Shown here: positions 60,839-64,000 of the stretch, in pieces | Position numbering within the stretch: position 1 is the stretch's first letter | Layout: every line of letters begins with the position of its first letter | Source of the DNA: CAZEAC01 sp964510065 | GTDB lineage: Bacteria; Bdellovibrionota_C; UBA2361; CAIXSY01 | Length of the DNA stretch: 64,000 nt | Direction of reading: 5' to 3' | NCBI GenBank assembly: GCA_964510065.1 | Contig: CAZEAC010000005.1 | Location: forward strand, 1 to 64,000 | Position numbers and translations under genes: made by a program | The notes under the pieces: generated by a model | Seen by the model: only the letters and a program-made list of their open reading frames with translations | Database searches by the model: none | What the model was told of the DNA's origin: nothing

Positions 60839-62461
60839 ATGACGCAAGCAGGAGCACTTGATAGCACAGTTGCTAAGGAAGTTTCGGATCGGCGTACCTT
60901 CGCGATCATTAGTCATCCTGACGCTGGCAAAACCACGCTCACGGAAAAGCTATTGCTGTATTCCGGGATGATTCGTACCGCCGGCGCGGTACGCGCTCGT
61001 AAGGGTGGCAAGACCACTAGTTCTGACTGGATGGCGCTTGAGCAGGAGCGCGGTATCTCAATTTCGGCGTCAGCAATGCAGTTTCGCTATAAAGANNNNN
61101 NNNNNATTGTTATCAATCTTCTCGATACACCAGGTCACCAGGATTTTAGTGAAGACACCTACCGTACGCTTACGGCCACCGATAGCGCGGTGATGGTGAT
61201 AGATGCCGGGAAAGGCGTTGAGACTCAGACGCGAAAGCTCTTCGCAGTTTGCAGCATGCGAAAGATACCGATCCTTACCTTCATGAATAAATGTGATCTT
61301 GATTGCCGAGATCTGTTTGATCTGCTGCATGAGGTAGAGGGCGTGCTGGGAATAAAAGCAGCTCCGCTCAATTGGCCTATTGGCACAGGCCGAAATTTCA
61401 CCGGTGTTGTTGATTGTCAAAGCCGTGAAGTGCTTCTTTTTTCTAAGCGTGCCGGAGGAGGCGGAGAAAGAGCTGAGGTAAGGAAGTTTACCTGGGAGAA
61501 TTTTGAGAGTTCTGGTGCAGTCGATGCCGAGTTGCTCGCGCAGGTGAAGTTTGATCTGGAACTTCTTCGAGAAGCCGGAAACCCATTTTCGCGAGAAGAG
61601 TTTCTAGCGGGAAAAGTGACTCCGGTGTTCTTTGGCTCAGCGCTCACTAATTTTGGCGTTGAGCCGTTTTTCGACCAGTTTGTAAATCTTGCGCCGACGC
61701 CAAGGCCGTTTCCCGTGATGCTCCCCAACGGGGAAGAAAGGTTGCTCGATCCGATAAAAGATCCTTTCAGTGGCTTCGTGTTCAAGATCCAAGCGAATAT
61801 GAATCCACGGCATCGTGATTGCATGGCGTACCTCCGCGTTGCGTCAGGCAAGTTCGCGCGCGATATGGTTGCGACCCACCGCCGTAGCGGCAAGGAAGTT
61901 CGTCTTTCGCGATCCTACAGCCTCGTCGCGCAGGATCGAAATACGGTCGATGAAGGATTCGCCGGCGACATAATTGGGGTAATTAATCCGGGCCTTTTCG
62001 CGATTGGCGATACCGTAACTGAAGGCGGTAACTTTGAATTTAAGCCGATGCCGCAATTCCCCCCGGAAGTGGTCGCGCAGATTCGTCCACTTGATGTCAT
62101 GCGCCGAAAGGCCTTCGAAAAGGGCATGCAGCAGCTTTGTGCAGAGGGTGCGGTACAGCTTCTGCGCTCCTACGAGAATCGGGAGAGTCCTCCCTACGTA
62201 GCAGCTGTAGGGAGCTTGCAGTTCGAAGTGTTGCAGTATCGCTTAAAGGACGAATATGGAGTTGAAACTGAATTAACGGTGCTTCCCTACCAGTATAGCG
62301 CCTGGCTAGAGGGCGAGCTTGCAACGCTTAAAAAGCCGCGCAATGCCTTCATCGCGCTTGATAGTCGGGGCCGTGTCGTTATTCTCTTTGCAAACGAGTG
62401 GGAGAAGAAATATTTGCTCGAGCAAAATCCTCAGCATGGATTGCGGGACTTTGTAAGTTAA
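60839..62461 (+). CDS. prfC: Peptide chain release factor 3
   Basis: A translational GTPase of about 540 residues that recycles RF1 and RF2 from the ribosome after termination. G1 is ISHPDAGKTTLTEKLLLYSG, G3 is LLDTPGHQDFSEDTYRTLTA, and G4 is NKCD in place of the usual NKLD. The C-terminal half (YVAAVGSLQFEVLQYRLKDE) is diagnostic for RF3. An N run at 61096-61105 interrupts the switch I-G3 region, but the frame is kept as given. The stop codon overlaps the convergent PHP gene by 4 bp. Confidence 0.95.
   Translation: MTQAGALDSTVAKEVSDRRTFAIISHPDAGKTTLTEKLLLYSGMIRTAGAVRARKGGKTTSSDWMALEQERGISISASAMQFRYKXXXXIVINLLDTPGHQDFSEDTYRTLTATDSAVMVIDAGKGVETQTRKLFAVCSMRKIPILTFMNKCDLDCRDLFDLLHEVEGVLGIKAAPLNWPIGTGRNFTGVVDCQSREVLLFSKRAGGGGERAEVRKFTWENFESSGAVDAELLAQVKFDLELLREAGNPFSREEFLAGKVTPVFFGSALTNFGVEPFFDQFVNLAPTPRPFPVMLPNGEERLLDPIKDPFSGFVFKIQANMNPRHRDCMAYLRVASGKFARDMVATHRRSGKEVRLSRSYSLVAQDRNTVDEGFAGDIIGVINPGLFAIGDTVTEGGNFEFKPMPQFPPEVVAQIRPLDVMRRKAFEKGMQQLCAEGAVQLLRSYENRESPPYVAAVGSLQFEVLQYRLKDEYGVETELTVLPYQYSAWLEGELATLKKPRNAFIALDSRGRVVILFANEWEKKYLLEQNPQHGLRDFVS
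61096..61105. other. Assembly gap (10 N) inside prfC
   Basis: Ten unknown bases separate FRYK from IVINLLDTPGH. With the partial codon they give four unknown residues, which is close to the spacing of other RF3 proteins, so the gap size may be true or only nominal. Confidence 0.99.
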
Positions 62462-63381
62462 TCGAGCCAGATCGGGTTTGACCAGGCGCGCCGTCCTAAC
62501 CGGTCTTTGACAGTAATTCGGACATACGGACTTTTGAATTTCTTAATGCTAAGCGTCGCTTCGGTGAGGCCGTAACCATGCGCTGATTGTGCGAAATGTC
62601 CAATTCCAGTCGCAAAAATGCGGTGGGCAGAAGAACATTGAACTTTAATCTTCGATCTCGCGAGAAGCTGAATATTGAAAATTTGCGGACCGCACGAAGA
62701 ATAGAAGTTCCCACCCTTCAATGCTTCAACGAGGGCAGCTGGTTCGAGCCATTTGCTTTTCACGTACACCCAGCCCAAGCCGAAGTCGTCACGCCCAGGG
62801 ACTCCGTGAAAATCATCAGTGGCACAAATACTATAGCGCTTCCCACGGCCGAGCATGATATCGGCGATATGCCAGCTATCCGCGCGGTCATTGTAATTGA
62901 TAGACGTGCCATTAAACACCTCAATCGAATCAACCATGCCGAGCGCGTTAATGTCACGTTCGGTAAGCGAATACCACTGTGGGTGCGCTACCGCAACAAA
63001 TGCGCCGGCTCGAAGCGCGCGTCGAGCCAAATCACGGCCGCTTTCCGTCTTTTTTGTGGGCGCAAAATTTGCAGGAAGGCCCACCGCAAGGATGTGCCAG
63101 CGCCCACCCTGTTCGGTCTTTCCTGTATGGAGCTCCGCTCCCAATATAGTGGTAAAATTCTTATTGCGAAATTTTACCGTGTCAGTAATCGGAAATCCGT
63201 AGTCCGGGAGAAAGTGATCGGTAATCGCTAAGAAATCATAGCCGGCGTTTATGTAGCGCTCGACAACCTGTCGAGGCGTGAATTTACCATCAGATCGAGT
63301 GCAGTGGGTGTGGATATTGCCGCGCCAAAATTGACCAGGAAGAGAAAAGGGGGCGTTTTTCATAGAAGAAAATTTTATCAT
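62458..63381 (-). CDS. PHP domain metal-dependent phosphohydrolase (CehA-like)
   Basis: About 307 residues from ATG 63381 (alternatives 63399 and 63363). NIHTHCTRSDGKFTPRQVVE is PHP motif I (HxH...D), FLAITDHF is motif II, and ILGAELHTG and VAHPQWYSL with ATDDFHG follow, giving the metal-binding His, Asp and Glu residues. PHP proteins use three metals for phosphoester hydrolysis; this type is usually of unknown substrate. The C-terminal 70 residues form a separate beta-rich part (ICATDDFHGV then SSCGPQIFNIQL). It converges with prfC and diverges from the gene at the right edge. Confidence 0.8.
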   Translation of the reverse strand: MIKFSSMKNAPFSLPGQFWRGNIHTHCTRSDGKFTPRQVVERYINAGYDFLAITDHFLPDYGFPITDTVKFRNKNFTTILGAELHTGKTEQGGRWHILAVGLPANFAPTKKTESGRDLARRALRAGAFVAVAHPQWYSLTERDINALGMVDSIEVFNGTSINYNDRADSWHIADIMLGRGKRYSICATDDFHGVPGRDDFGLGWVYVKSKWLEPAALVEALKGGNFYSSCGPQIFNIQLLARSKIKVQCSSAHRIFATGIGHFAQSAHGYGLTEATLSIKKFKSPYVRITVKDRLGRRAWSNPIWLD

Positions 63382-63387
63382 GCTGAC

Positions 63388-64000
63388 ATGACCTCGCAAT
63401 ACGCTAATTCACAACTTTTTTTATCGAAGTTGTTTGTTAGCTTCCCAAACTCCCGTATTCTTGGAGGCGAGGAGTCCCTCGAAAAGATGGAAATTGATGA
63501 TAGTAAAAAGTTCGTTCGAGAGGACGACACTTTCAATAAGAATAAAGGCCCGCGTTGGCCAAACCTTCAGGAGAGAGATTTCTATTTTCGGATCGCGCGA
63601 ATTGGCGCGGTCGGGTTTGTAGGGATCGGTCTGGCCTTTGTAGCGCGGCCAATTTTGGTGAAAATCATCGAGAAAAATCACCGTGAGAATGCTCCAACGC
63701 TTACACTTAATGATTTGCAATCTAGAATCGAGCAGCAGGGACTCAGTCTTACCGTAACAAATGCGAGAGGGCAGTCGGAGTCGCCACGCTATTTCGTGAC
63801 TTCGGGTTTCGCGAGTTATGTGAGCCCGGACAGCAATGGCTCGCCAAGTAGTTCTTGGCATATTTTTTCGCTGTCGGACGGATCAAGGCCGGGCACCAGT
63901 TCTTTGTTTCGAGTGTATTTTAGATACCGAATCGCGCCTGCGCCGACGCCGACGGCTGGTTCGGTTCAGAATTCTGAACAGGTGCAGAGCCTAACTTCAT
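63388..64000 (+). CDS. Membrane protein of unknown function, truncated by the window edge
   Basis: An open frame from ATG 63388 runs to the right edge without a stop (204 codons and one extra base). It has a polar cytoplasmic N-terminus (about residues 1-70), one membrane segment (IGAVGFVGIGLAFVARPILV) and then a periplasmic part rich in Ser, Gly, Pro and Thr (TPTPTAGSV-like linker near the edge). There is no recognised domain in the visible part. The ATG lies 7 bp from the divergent PHP gene's start region, so promoters must overlap; no ribosome site is obvious. It could be a longer surface or secretion-related protein. Confidence 0.55.
   Translation, partial: MTSQYANSQLFLSKLFVSFPNSRILGGEESLEKMEIDDSKKFVREDDTFNKNKGPRWPNLQERDFYFRIARIGAVGFVGIGLAFVARPILVKIIEKNHRENAPTLTLNDLQSRIEQQGLSLTVTNARGQSESPRYFVTSGFASYVSPDSNGSPSSSWHIFSLSDGSRPGTSSLFRVYFRYRIAPAPTPTAGSVQNSEQVQSLTS

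Noticed and set aside
1..64000. CRISPR arrays, tRNA or rRNA genes, insertion sequences and prophage
   Set aside because: No regularly spaced direct repeats, cloverleaf-type sequences, rRNA-like stretches or transposase/integrase genes were recognised by reading; a covariance-model scan was not possible here.

Overview
The window reads as a chromosome fragment of a Gram-negative, motile bacterium. It carries two flagellin genes, a type IV pilus retraction ATPase of the PilU type, an RND efflux pump, an Mla-type lipid transport locus and many lipoprotein signal peptides. By eye the base composition is near 50% GC. The prkA-yeaH-spoVR set and the mix of best family matches suggest a proteobacterium or deltaproteobacteria-like lineage (for example Bdellovibrionota or a relative), but nothing here fixes the taxon. 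A 10-base N run in prfC and genes cut at both edges indicate a draft assembly. No phage, insertion sequence, CRISPR array, rRNA or tRNA was recognised.

Layout. 1-7.5 kb: a truncated SRPBCC gene, a periplasmic binding protein, a decayed stretch, a SUFU-like protein, thioredoxin, a cysteine-free radical-SAM-like protein, a thiolase, a palindrome-rich spacer and a glycine-zipper lipoprotein. 7.7-10.5 kb: two near-identical short flagellin genes separated and followed by large hairpins. 10.5-19.7 kb: pgsA, smc (with an unusual head insertion), ftsY, xylA, a pseudouridine synthase and an MBL-fold hydrolase. 19.6-26.4 kb: a DHH-like protein and the stress-kinase set prkA-yeaH-spoVR. 26.6-31.6 kb: purL, purF and two lipoproteins. 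32-37 kb: a TetR-adaptor-RND pump operon with two operator-like palindromes. 37-41.5 kb: an unrecognised three-gene operon including a tandem ATP-grasp-like protein and a protein with an RNA polymerase alpha-CTD-like tail. 41.6-48 kb: pilU, HAD hydrolase, yaeQ, sodB, a thrombospondin type 3 repeat protein, hemL and mlaA. 48-53 kb (minus strand): purE, purK, mlaE, mlaF, mlaD and an auxiliary lipoprotein. 53-64 kb: glpK, a YbhP-like/ClsB-like pair, small lipoproteins, a lytic transglycosylase, a guanidine-modifying-fold lipoprotein, prfC, a PHP-domain hydrolase and a truncated membrane protein.

Functional links. purL-purF and purE-purK give four purine synthesis steps. mlaA together with mlaE/F/D and the lipoprotein make an outer-membrane lipid trafficking route, but no mlaC is present. 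pgsA, the ClsB-like synthase and glpK touch phospholipid metabolism. The parts most likely to hold something undescribed are the 37-41.5 kb operon, the cysteine-free radical-SAM-like protein, the smc insertion, and a family of palindromic elements shared between about 18.5 kb and 31.7 kb.
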